NCBI GenBank assembly: GCA_003254885.1
Contig: QANT01009156.1
Location: forward strand, 1-31,759
Source: Purshia tridentata
Taxonomy: Eukaryota > Streptophyta > Magnoliopsida > Rosales > Rosaceae
Direction: 5' to 3'
DNA length: 31,759 nucleotides
Below the pieces are notes generated by a model. The model ran no database searches, was not told the DNA's origin, and saw nothing but the letters and a program-made list of their open reading frames with translations. The translations under genes were made by a program, and so were the position numbers. Below, one piece after another: positions 1 through 9,784 of the stretch; the first letter of the stretch is position 1, and each line of letters opens with the position of its first letter.

Positions 1-245
1 TAAAACACCGAGAATCCACCATGAATTGATAAAAATGTTCATATAAATAACAAAAAATAAATGAATTCCAAAACAATAATTAGTCAAAAAAAATTTATAA
101 ATTAAAACATCAAAGGAGCTAGCCTTGGGCAAGAGTATGTGGGTGATTTGGGAACATGAAAAGGGAGTATTGTAAGAGAGCTGGAGAGTAAATCACTTTC
201 TTTTTTTATGAGTTATTTAACTTTAAGACATTGACCAAAATATTA
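1..245. other. AT-rich flank left of the MULE, no gene seen
   Basis: This stretch is AT-rich and has no coding similarity I recognise. It ends at the 9-bp target duplication of the Mutator-like element that starts at 255. It is the original host DNA on the left side of that insertion, matching the DNA that resumes at 8182. Confidence 0.5.
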
Positions 246-254
246 AAATAATAA
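246..254. repeat. 9-bp target site duplication, left copy
   Basis: AAATAATAA lies directly before the GGG that opens the MULE. The same nine bases follow the element at 8173-8181. Confidence 0.8.
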
Positions 255-358
255 GGGAAACGATTTTCACACTACACTTTTCTCTATTTGCACTTCTTTT
301 ATTTTTAAAAATTGTTTTATTATATTTTATTACTTCTATTTCCAAATATACCCTTATA
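255..358 (+). repeat. MULE left terminal inverted repeat
   Basis: About 104 bp that pair with 8070-8172 in reverse complement. The outer 45 bp contain most of the mismatches and one single-base indel. The inner 55-60 bp, from TTTTATTTTTAAAAATTG to CCCTTATA, differ at only about one position. Similarity stops abruptly after 358. Confidence 0.88.
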
Positions 359-2226
359 GATTTTACTTGCAAAATAATTTTTTATTTTTAAAATTCTCAT
401 TTTAACTCATTAAAGTCTTCTATTTAACATGGTTTAACAAAAAGTCTTCTATTTTAATCAATACGTAGATATATATCTACACTGTATGGCAACCCTTGCT
501 TTTAATTGGTTAATTTTAGTATCTTACGTACAATCCTTTCATGAGGAGACTATTGTAGTTTTTTTTGTTTAAAGGACTGTTGTACTCCTTCACTTCTTTT
601 TTGTATTATTTGTACATTCTTTATTAGAATAGTCAAATATATTACAAAATTAACTTAATATGAACATTGCATTCTATATGAATAGTATGTGAGTGTAATG
701 CATCTTAGCAATAATAGACTCAACTATAAAATAGAGCTTATACATAATTAATATGAATTGTAGAAAATAGGACAGAAGCAATCAGAACAAATTTTGATCC
801 TTTAATAATCTCATGTCTCAATGGTAAAAAAATAATAACAATCTCATGTCTAAAAAAAAACAGTATAGCCTCTATGATTAAGTCCTAACACTCAATTCAG
901 CTCATTGTTCCAACATATAGATGTCTATGTTGTGAAAAAGATATGATTCCACTCAATTTCATCCCAAAAGATCATCGATCTACAAGAAAGAATAATAGTA
1001 AACAAATGAGGAAAAAAGGCCAATATATTAATAAATAAATAAAATGTTATAAGGTTCAATGACATTCCATTCAATTCATTTTACATAAGAACGACATGAT
1101 ATTCTTAAAGAAAAACTGAAAATCAAATGTAAAAATACATTCGTATAATCTATGCGCATCTAAACTATCAAAGATTCCAAAAGTGTAGGCAATTAGTATG
1201 GAACTTTTGTTCTTATTCCTGCATTACACCATGGTAAATATCATTCAAAATAGTAATATATATAGAAGTAAGACTGAAGATGCATATAAATTTATATAAG
1301 ATAAACTATGCTTACATTATCAACTTTTCTGGCCAGGAAAGACCATTTGTATGCTTGACCCAGTAGCTCCAGCCTTATCCTGACATGTACGGCTATTATG
1401 ACCAATACTTTTGCAGGCACTACACTTTCGAGACTTCTCCAAGGATCTCAAATTTTGAACGCTCACGCTTTGTAGAGCTAGATTCCTTTCTCTTCTTTGA
1501 TCCCAAAGGACGACCTTTATGAGGTTGAATATTAGGTTCAAGAATTAAAGGAAGAGAAGTACCAAGAAATTGAGATAGTTGTCCTTTGGTATCTTCTTTC
1601 TTAACAAGGGGCAGCTTTCAATACTTGTCTTTAAACCCAAGTAGCAGACTGTTTATTTGATCTTCTTCACTAACCAAGCTTGTAAGATGACCATTATTAA
1701 ACGATTTTGTGTCAATCCTCCATTGGTCATGTATGTGATTTAGTTGCAATACTTGAATATTCAACTTCTTGATCATGTGTCCACAAGTAAGACCCATAGT
1801 CTTGAAAAAATGACCCTTACATTGAGATGACAAATTATGAGACTTTGCTACCTCATATTGCTTATATAATTCATCCAATGCAAATTTAGATACATGAGTA
1901 ACAAGGTCTCTAAAGAAGGGAATGTGAAGCTTATGTGGAACACGAAGCTTTTCACTTGAGGGTTGAGTTTTGATTTCTTGCAATTGATTTTCAATAGCAA
2001 GACAAATTTTTTCTTTTACTTCGCGAAGCCCTCCTGTTGAAACTTGAAGATATTTCTTCAGCATAGCATGTGCACATACAACTCTTGAAGTAAGATGATT
2101 ACCAAAGTGTGCAACATCATCTGTCCATGCACTAACAAATTTTTCTTTCAATGGAAGCAAATTACCCCTAATATAATTCAAAACAGATGCATCGTCCTTG
2201 TACTCAACTTCAAAATGATTCCAAGC

Positions 2227-2677
2227 TGTTGAAGTTAATGTCTAATTGATTGAAGTCAACTAAAGACAAAAAGTTTGACATCTTTTTGATCATATTAAAT
2301 GTTTGTTTATACTTAATTACTAAGTATTATCGTAAAAATTATCAAGCTTACATAGGTGCCTAAATTATTACCTTAGAGATATGTTTAGACTTTTAAGGTA
2401 GGAAGGTTTGACACTCAAGCTCATGTAAATGGCTGAGGTCACCTCCTCCAGATATTTTGTTGTAAAAGCACTTTATGAACTTGATATAAATAACAAGTTT
2501 GTGTCTAATGGTATACAAGGAAGCTCTGTAACCTTGCAACCTCCTCTAATGATATATAAAGAATAGAAGCTATAACCTAGTAGCTCTTTCATCCCTTCTA
2601 TCTCTGTCTCTTCACTTATGAAATAATTCCTATCTATGTTTTTCACCATGGTATCTATCATAGTGAAAATTCCAATA
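2227..2677 (+). repeat. copia 5' LTR
   Basis: It begins TGTTGAAGTTAATG. It ends TTCCAATA, where the right LTR has the canonical TTCCAACA, so the terminal CA has mutated to TA. The TATA-like GATATAAATAAC near 2484 is a plausible LTR promoter element. Confidence 0.93.
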
Positions 2678-2689
2678 TGGTATCAGAGC
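2678..2689 (+). other. copia primer-binding site (initiator tRNA-Met)
   Basis: TGGTATCAGAGC lies immediately after the 5' LTR. It is the standard complement of the 3' end of plant initiator methionine tRNA, used by Ty1/copia elements to prime minus-strand DNA synthesis. Confidence 0.93.
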
Positions 2690-2869
2690 TTGGTTGATCA
2701 AATCAACTTGGGCATTAATGAAGATCAGATTCACAACAACCAGAGCCTAAGCCAAAGCTAGAGCAAGAGCCAAAGACAATGTCAAAGCTTTGTTGATCGA
2801 TACAACTTTGGCTTGAGTGAAAATCAAAAGGAGTTGTCAGATGAGAACTTTGTGTATCTCACATGTCTT

Positions 2870-4190
2870 CAATGAACCCCATGAAGAAAAAGTCTCAACT
2901 GAAGGAGAGAGGAAGGTACTGGACTATCACATCAGAAAGGATGCCAGAGCCCTTCACCTTATTCAGATAGGTCTATCAAATTGAAATATTTCCAAGGATC
3001 AATAGTGAGATCAAAGCAAATGATGCTTGTGATGTCTTGAAGAAATAATACAAGGGAACTACTACGGTAAGAGCTGTTAAACTTCAGTCTCTTAGTAGAG
3101 ATTTTTTGAGTCTGGATAGGCACACTAAGTTTTATGTAGAAGTGCATCTTAGAAACTCACAATGAGTTCTAAGTGTAAAATTAAAATACAAGCTCAGTCA
3201 AGTTCTCAACAAGGGGAGCCTATATCAACCAAGAATTAAAAAAAAATAAAAAAAACCCCTTTGAGGAGAAATAGAACTCTGTGATTTTTTCCACACAATC
3301 TAACAATAGTGATCATGCTAAGTGTAAGATATGTGATAGGAAGAGTCATTTAGAGAAAACTTGGTGGTTCAAGGGAAATCAGCAAGTTAATTATTCAGAA
3401 GAAGATTATGATTTTCAGGGATGTCATTTTTCCAAAAAAAAACTTCATGGAACTGGGAAAACAACTCTATTCAAGTTTCTACACTTCTTGTTATGATGAC
3501 AATGAAGGAGAAGAAAGTGAAGAAAAAATTGAAATCAAACACTTTTGCAATCAACACAACAAGCAAGTCCTCAATCTAGCTCCCATCACAAGAAGTTTTG
3601 AGGAAGCAATGAAGGATGGAGCTTGGAAAAAAGCTGTGGAAGAAGAAATTTCTACGATTGAAAAGAATTCAACATGGAAATTAGTGAAAAGACCAGACTT
3701 TTAGCAAAAGAATACTCACAGCAACCAGGTGTTGACTACAAATGAGATCTTTGCACCAGTTACCAGGCTACACACATTACTCAATGAAGTCTTGAAAGGA
3801 AAAGGTCTTTTATGATCCACCTCAAGGTATGATCATTGAAGGACAAGAACTGAAGGTGTACAAGCTCAAAAAGGCCCATGGCCTAAAATAAGCACCTCAA
3901 CATGGCTGAGATGAATCCTAGAAGACTTTGGTGAGAAGCAAGTTGTGGCAACTCCAATCCTGTGTGACAATTAAGTCTGCTATAGCAATGACCAAGAATC
4001 CAGTTTATCACAATAAATCTATGAACATAGCACTCAAACATCATTTCATAAAGGACGTTGTAGATGACAATGTTATCGAGGTTGTATACTGCATGACTGA
4101 AGACCAAGTTGCTGATATATTCACGAAAGCATTACCAAAGCAAGCATTCTACTATCTAAGAGAACTTTTAGGTGTTCAACAATTAGACAT
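2870..4190 (+). pseudogene. copia gag-pol remnant
   Basis: Pieces in order: a gag segment near 3010-3120 (YKGTTTVRAVKLQSLSRDF) with an in-frame stop just before it; a gag zinc knuckle near 3315-3365 (CKICDRKSHLEKTWW) in which the last cysteine is replaced by tryptophan; an acidic hinge followed by the reverse transcriptase N-terminus near 3580-3700 (RSFEEAMKDGAWKKAVEEE); short reverse transcriptase scraps near 3745 (EIFAPVTRLHT); and the RNase H C-terminal part at 3950-4200 (CVTIKSAIAMTKNPVYHNKS, EDQVADIFTKALP). Protease, integrase and the reverse transcriptase core are absent and several frames are used. It is non-coding in its present state. Confidence 0.85.
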
Positions 4191-4191
4191 T

Positions 4192-4200
4192 AAGGGGGAG
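4192..4200 (+). other. copia polypurine tract
   Basis: AAGGGGGAG directly abuts the TG of the 3' LTR, which is where the plus-strand primer of an LTR retrotransposon lies. Confidence 0.88.
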
Positions 4201-4651
4201 TGTTGAAGTTAATGTCTAATTGATTAAAGTCAACTAAAGAGAAAAAGTTTGACATATTTTTGATCATATTAAATGTTTGGTTTTACTTAGTTACTAAGTA
4301 TTATGGTAAAGATTATCAAGCTCACACAGATGGTTAAATCATTACCTTAGAGATATACTTAGACTTTTAAGGTAGGAAGGTTTGACACTCAAGCTCATGT
4401 AATTGGCTGAGGTCACCTTCTCTAGATATTTTGGTCTAAAAGCACTTTATGAACTTGATATAAATATCAAGTTTGTGCCTAATGGTATACAAGGAAGTTC
4501 TGTAACCTTGCAACCTCCTCTAATGATATACAAAGAATAGAAGCTGTAACCTAGTGGCTCTTTCATCCCTTCTCTCTCTATTTCTTCACTTATGAAATAA
4601 TTTCTATCTATGTTTTTCACCATGGTATCTGTCATGGTGAAAATTCCAACA
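4201..4651 (+). repeat. copia 3' LTR
   Basis: Same length and order as 2227-2677, beginning TGTTGAAG and ending CCAACA. It is followed at once by the CAAGC target duplication. Confidence 0.93.
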
Positions 4652-6502
4652 CAAGCCTCGTTAAATGATGTTCATCAGGAGATTTGATTAAATTAATCCA
4701 AGTAGACATGAAAGCAACCTAATCAACTTCTTCTTTAAAATGGGGCTTACAATTTTTAAGAATATTTTTCTCAATATGCCACACACATAAGAGATTAGCA
4801 GTCGTTGGGAAGACGATGGTTATAGTGTTCATTAGTGCTAACTCTCTATCTGATATAATCACCAATGGATAATTTTCAACTCGCAAAAGTTTACTGAACA
4901 TCTTTAGAGCCCACACATAATCTTCTTCTTCCTTTTTCTGCATAAAAACAAAACAAGAATAGAATGACTTGTTGAAACTTGAGACTCCTATAATGTCCAA
5001 TAATGTCATCTTGTACTTATTAGTCTTATATGTGCAATCCATCACAAAGACATTTGGGTAACTCTTAGTCAATTCAATTGAAAGGGGATAAGCAAAGATT
5101 AAAGGAGTCAAGTGTTCTACTTGATCATACTCAATGTTATAAGTAAAACCAGCTTCACCAAGTTCTTCCAATAATGCTTGAACAACTGGACGCCCTGCTA
5201 GGCTCTCCTTCATAATTTTAGCTTTCACATTATAGACATTTCTAGAAATTGCTTGAAGATGAGGATTGCTTTGTCAAAGTGAAGAGAGAATTTGACGTGG
5301 TGGTATACTAGCCTTGCTCATTTCTTTAATCCGTAATATTTTCTCTTTTGAAAATCGTCTATAAGAGGGATGTCCAGACATGTCAATTGAAGGTTCATGG
5401 TTATGCAACAAACTTTTTATATCCAACTTCCAAAATCCTTCAAGTTTCCTTTTGCTTCAAACTTCAAATGGACAATTTATAAGTCGAGATGCTGATTTCT
5501 TTTTTATTTTCCTCTAGTTGAACTTTAGGACCTCGGTAATTTCCACCTCTATCACAACCAATGTTAACATATCTATTAGTTTTTGATCTTCTAATAATTT
5601 TTGCATGCCCTTGCATTAATGCAATATTACGAACAGCTCCAACGAGTTCTTCTTGACTTTGAAAATTTGCTTTTAGCAGAGGGAGCATTTTCTCAGGTTA
5701 ATTACTTCCTGAATCATAAAACATCTCATTCATATAGAATAAACTAGTTTTATATTTAACCTTTAAAAATTGTGTAATTAGACATTAATATAAGGATTCT
5801 GTGTAGTAATAATGAGGAATGATAAATAGAATTCTTGTAAACTAATGCTCTGTAATCAGTATATAAGAAAATCACACTACCAGTGATAAAAAGTATACTA
5901 TTAGCACAACTAAATAATTGTACATTGTATTCTATCATATATTAGTTAGAAAGATGAATAAGAAAAGAACACATCTAACTTGTAAGCTAGGGATAGGAAT
6001 AGAAAAACCCTAAATTTCAAAAGTAAAAAAAAAAAACAATGAAAAAATTAAATTAAGTAATAAAACTTACCTTCATCAATAGCTACAAACGAATTAGAAG
6101 GATGAATAAACTCTGAAATTCCTTCCATATCATCTTTGCATACCATATCTAAAATATTCTGTAATTCAAGGTCCATGGTGTGTTGCTGATCATCCATTTT
6201 TGACCTTTTCCCATCAATCATACAAAATGACAATAGTATTTGTACTTAGAGAAAAAGAGATCAAAGTATAAAATTGATTAGGTATATACAAGGTATTAAA
6301 TTTCGTTTTTTATTTCCACAAAACCGAAATTTAACTCCTTGGGTATATATGAAAGAAGACAATAGGAATATAAAAAGAGATGATTATAGAAGGAAAAGGT
6401 TTGAGTCATTTCACGATCATAGAAGACTAAACATGTTAAAAGAATAAATAATAAAAAACATCTTTAATGAAAATTTAAATATAAAAAAATGAAAGTCCAT
6501 AG

Positions 6503-8060
6503 CAAGGAGTGTAATTTCGATATTGCTAGAAATTTCGATGGAAAATTTTGACAGAATTTTCGACTAAATTTCTATTTCTCGAGGGTTTAGACTAAAACGA
6601 CGGAAATTTTGAATGAAATTTTACCATATGCTTATTTAACATATTATCTATTACATTTATAAAAAACATTGAAGAAACCAAACCATATTGTAGGTTTCAT
6701 GTAATATAAGATGAATATAATGCGTGCTGCTGGCAAATTCTGTTAAAAAAATGTGATATAAAGTAAAAATAAGGTGAATTATACTAAATTTTATATACTC
6801 TATAATCTATATTCTATATTTTTTAGGATATAATATAGATATTAAAGCTTAGGTCCTTTAGGGTATTTTTGATTATTTTTATATATAGAAATGTATTAGG
6901 GTTTAGGGTAAGAGTCTCCAACACCATTCAACAAATAATGTGAACAATGCAGTCTCTCCCCTTCGTTATTATAATAGTCTATATAGTACTCTATTAAAAA
7001 TGTTTCATAATTTCTATATACAAAAACAAAGGAAATTAACCAATTTGGTCCTTTTAATTTAAATAATCTGTCAATTAAGTTTCAATATAACCCTTGTAAA
7101 ATTGCTTTGTTTACAATTAAGAACAAATTCAAAGAATGTAAAAAGAAATGTTATTATGTATACTTAAATCAATTTTTGTTCAAACTGATTTAATGCATAA
7201 AGAACTGAGATTCCGTCTACCAAATTGATGAAATTTGCAATTAATCTTTATTGATAAAGTTTAAAATTATACTGAGGCAAAAAAAGAAACCTTTAAAATT
7301 ATACCTATTTGATGGACAGAATTGAAACTGAGGGACCTAACTGAAAAACATCAAACAAGGAGTAGATTTATCATTTTCCCAAAAAGAAAAGTCTGAGAAC
7401 TGACCCCACCTTTTTTCATTGCCTCTTTTTTTTTCCCCCTTTTTTTTTCCCTTCTTTTTTTTCTTTCCTTCCTTTCTTATCCTTTCTTCCCACTTTCCCA
7501 AACTTCCACTTGTGACCCATGCCAGCCTCTCTCTTTCTTTTTTCTTTTTTTCTCTTTTCCTTCCTCCTTTCTTCCCAGACAGCCCAGATCCCCTTTCAAT
7601 CTCATTACTCTTTTCTCTCTTCTTCCTCATGATCTCTCTACTCATCTTCATCTCTCTTGATCTCCCGACCCCAGCCCCGGCCGTTGCCCCTTGCTGTCGA
7701 AACCCACGGAAACCCAGCCCCAGCCTCCTCTCTTCCTCCCTCCTCAGCCTCATCTTCTCTCAAAACCCAATCCTTCTCTATCTCCCTAGCTTGATCTCCC
7801 AAAAGGCCAAAAGTTCAAAACCTATAAACTTCCCAACCCAAAAATCCCACCTCAGTTTAAGTTGGAAATTTTGCCAAAATTTTGCGAAATTTCATGAATA
7901 TTTCGGCGAAATTTTACCATCTCATTGCTATTTGTCTCTTAAAATTTCGCCCCCTAAAATTTATACGAAAAACTGATGGAAGTGTAGTTTCATTTCACCA
8001 CCCTCAAAAAACGATAATTTCGACGAAATTTCGCCAAAATTACCGAAATTACACTCCTTG
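6503..8060. mobile_element. hAT-like non-autonomous element nested in the MULE
   Basis: The left end reads CAAGGAGTGTAATTTCG and the right end is its exact reverse complement (CGAAATTACACTCCTTG, ending at 8060), a 17-bp TIR with a hAT-type CAAGG start. The flanking 8-mers GTCCATAG (6495-6502) and GTCCATAC (8061-8068) agree at 7 of 8 bases, as expected for a hAT 8-bp duplication. Both subterminal zones are packed with AAATTTCG/CGAAATTT-like words. Clustered short motifs of that kind are where hAT transposases bind. The interior has no transposase: it is AT-rich up to 7400, then a strongly pyrimidine-rich block (about 7410-7640) leading into a moderately GC-rich stretch (7660-7800). A 204-bp relative lies at 22388-22591. 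Confidence 0.82.
7410..7810. other. pyrimidine-rich to GC-richer block inside the hAT-like element
   Basis: Long C/T runs on the plus strand give way to a GC-richer stretch around 7660-7720. Open frames across it on both strands (up to 185 codons) are low-complexity Ser/Leu/Phe/Pro or Lys/Arg/Glu strings and look like composition artefacts. It may be a captured promoter or 5'-UTR piece of a host gene, but I recognise no source. Confidence 0.35.
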
Positions 8061-8069
8061 GTCCATACT

Positions 8070-8172
8070 TATAAGGGTATATTTGGAAATAGAAGTAATA
8101 AAATATAATAACACAATTTTTAAAAATAAAAGGAGGTCAAATGGAGAAAAGTGGAGTCAAAAATTACCTCCC
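8070..8172 (-). repeat. MULE right terminal inverted repeat
   Basis: Reverse complement of 255-358 over about 103 bp. The inner edge (TATAAGGG at 8070) is almost touched by the nested hAT-like element, whose right target duplication occupies 8061-8068. This explains why no more inverted similarity is seen inwards. Confidence 0.88.
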
Positions 8173-8181
8173 AAATAATAA
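8173..8181. repeat. 9-bp target site duplication, right copy
   Basis: AAATAATAA lies directly after the terminal CCC of the MULE and matches 246-254 exactly. Confidence 0.8.
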
Positions 8182-9784
8182 TAGTTACCTTATTGTTAAT
8201 TATTTGATGCACTAGAGACTAAATAGAATGCAAAGCATGCATCTTATAGTAATTATTTATATTTTTATACTATTTTACGTGTCATCATTTTATTAGACAG
8301 GATTTTTATTTTCTTTTAGGGTTTTTTTTTTAGTGTTCAATATATGAATGCCATGTAGGTTCCATAAGATGGTATAAAATTATAGTACAAAAATGTTGTA
8401 GGGTAGCATTGTTTATATAGGCAGTGGTCAAAATTGGGCATTCAAGCCCGTAAATTTAATGGGTCATTATTCAAACTGGAAATTTAAAGAACTCATTAAC
8501 AATTTAAATTCACCAATTAATAATAATAATTAGAAGAAAATAAACAAGGTGCAATCGGCCCTTCTCAAACTGGTACAAAACTAGATCTCTCAAATTCATG
8601 ATCGCCTATTATAAAAAATAAACGTGTCATTTAACAAATAAATGATAAGATAATAATAATGGGCAAATTTTTTTAAAATCTCAAGTTTCAAATCCATTCT
8701 CAAGTCGTACAAAATCATTTTTTTCAAATGGTACAAAACCACTTCTTTCAATTCACACAAAGCCAACTACATAAATTCTTAAATGAAATACATTCGGTTT
8801 GATCTCATCATGGGTATGCAGGCAGCCTATGTTCAAATTCAGATGCAACCGCAACCAAATAAAATCCATCCAAATTTTTCAAGAAATTAATTTCATACAC
8901 AAAATCCTGAGTTAATTTCTCAAATGAAAATCCAAAGGGCATTAAGTCCTACCCAAATTACTAAAATCACTACTCAAGTTACTCAAATTATTTAAGTGGG
9001 TCATTCAATTCTTTATTTTCTAAAATCTTGGAACTACATGTGGTTTGATCTTGCATTAGGTACTTAGGCAACTTTAAAATATGGTGCAACTGCAACCATA
9101 AGCAAATTCTATAAATTTCCCACAAAATAATCAAATATTAACCAAATAAATTCCGATATTTCAAAGATATTTTACCTATTAGAAATGTAAACACGCACAA
9201 AGTCATCTATTGTTTCGTTGCAATTATAATCAAAATATATTCTCTTGAATTAAGAGATTAAAATTAAGAGATGTATTTCATGCTGTACCTAAAATAATCA
9301 AATTCTTATTCCTTAAATGATTTTGGGTGAAATTATATTAGGCAATGTTATTTATTTATCTTATTTTATTAGAAAGGGAGTATAAGCATAAAACAAATTA
9401 GGGAAAAATTGATTCTTGTTTAATGTAAACTCATGTACAATACTTCCACCAAATCGATTACAATTTTTGTTTATTTATTTTTTTCTTTTTTAAGTCAATC
9501 AAGCACATGGTGCTTGTGGGAGCTTCGATTGATCCCGTTTTCCCTGCTCCACCATTCAACTTTTTATTCTGATCTATATGGAAATGGAGGCACCAAGATC
9601 TTTGCCACAAGCTCAGAAATACCGATGAATCACTTTAGAGAGAAAAGATGAAATTTGATGTAGAATTATTTTGTTTGGATGCTTCAACATGTAAATTAAA
9701 AGATTTTACAAGATCAACAACCTCTATTTACACCTCATACAATCTCGATCTTGGGAAGGCTAACAAAAACTTCTACAATGTTAC
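8182..9784. other. AT-rich intergenic region with degenerate repeats
   Basis: No gene is supported. Two loosely similar stretches near 8790-8860 and 9045-9105 share the order TTTGATCT...GGTA...AGGCA...TGCAAC.GCAACCA and are about 250 bp apart. They may be remnants of an LTR retrotransposon, but no ends are visible. The DNA between 9400 and 9784 is the 3' side of the GTF3C6 gene and could contain its 3' UTR or a further terminal exon. Confidence 0.4.

Larger units (their letters stand above)
2227..4651 (+). mobile_element. Ty1/copia LTR retrotransposon, internally deleted, 5-bp TSD
   Basis: Two 451-bp LTRs (2227-2677, 4201-4651) flank only about 1.5 kb of internal DNA, where a full copia element has roughly 4 kb. 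The 5-bp target duplication CAAGC is exact (2222-2226 and 4652-4656). The primer-binding site directly follows the left LTR and a polypurine tract directly precedes the right one. Inside are a damaged gag, the start of the reverse transcriptase and the end of RNase H. Protease and integrase are missing. By hand count the LTRs differ at about 34 of 451 positions (about 92.5% identity), so the insertion is not recent. It lies in the opposite orientation to the transposase gene it interrupts. Confidence 0.95.
1320..6221 (-). pseudogene. MULE transposase of the FAR1/FHY3-related class, broken
   Basis: This is the transposase gene of the surrounding MULE. Reading from 6221 downwards, a short first exon (6071-6221, starting MIDGKRSKMDD) ends at a good donor, GTAAGT. 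An FAR1-like N-terminal region follows (about 5700-5300, with NRYVNIGCDRGGNYR and LLHNHEPS). Next comes the MULE catalytic region (5228-4719), with the DCTYKTNKYKM and ISDRELALMNTI acid motifs and the LLCVWHIEKNIL segment. After the copia insertion it continues with KFVSAWTDDVAHFGNHLTS, a SWIM-type zinc finger end (TCGHMIKKL near 1780) and a CX2CX4HX4C zinc knuckle near 1390-1430 (CSACKSIGHNSRTC). Breaks: in-frame stops near 5455, 5275, 4719 and 1618; a one-base deletion near 4668; a frameshift near 1450; and the 2.4-kb copia insertion. It cannot encode a working transposase. FAR1 and FHY3 themselves are host proteins derived from this class, but the TIRs and TSD show that this copy is a transposon gene. 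Confidence 0.88.
255..8172 (-). mobile_element. Mutator-like element (MULE) with long TIRs and 9-bp TSD
   Basis: The two ends are long inverted repeats. The left end begins GGGAAACGATTTTCAC and the right end, read on the minus strand, begins GGGAGGTAATTTTTGAC. Both then run together through to CCAAATATACCCTTATA. The 9 bases directly outside each end are identical (AAATAATAA at 246-254 and 8173-8181). A 9-bp duplication plus TIRs of about 100 bp is the Mutator pattern, and the transposase remnant inside is of the MULE/FAR1 class, so three independent signs agree. The length of 7.9 kb includes a copia element (2227-4651) and a hAT-like element (6503-8060) that landed later. Without them the element would be about 3.9 kb. 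The strand given is that of the transposase gene. The duplication is AT-rich, so by itself it would be weak evidence, but it falls exactly at the TIR ends. Confidence 0.9.

Noticed and set aside
2473..4635. Paired 62-codon minus-strand frames at 2473-2661 and 4447-4635 as a duplicated small gene
   Set aside because: They are the same part of the two copia LTRs, read antisense to the element. Their similarity comes from the LTR pair.
1320..6221. A functional FAR1/FHY3-type host transcription factor
   Set aside because: Several stops, frameshifts, a copia insertion, and MULE TIRs with a TSD around it show it is a dead transposon gene.
7337..7976. Long open frames on both strands (138 and 185 codons) as genes
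   Set aside because: Their composition follows the C/T-rich DNA (Ser/Phe/Leu/Pro on one strand, Lys/Arg/Glu on the other). They show no domain and lie inside a hAT-like element.
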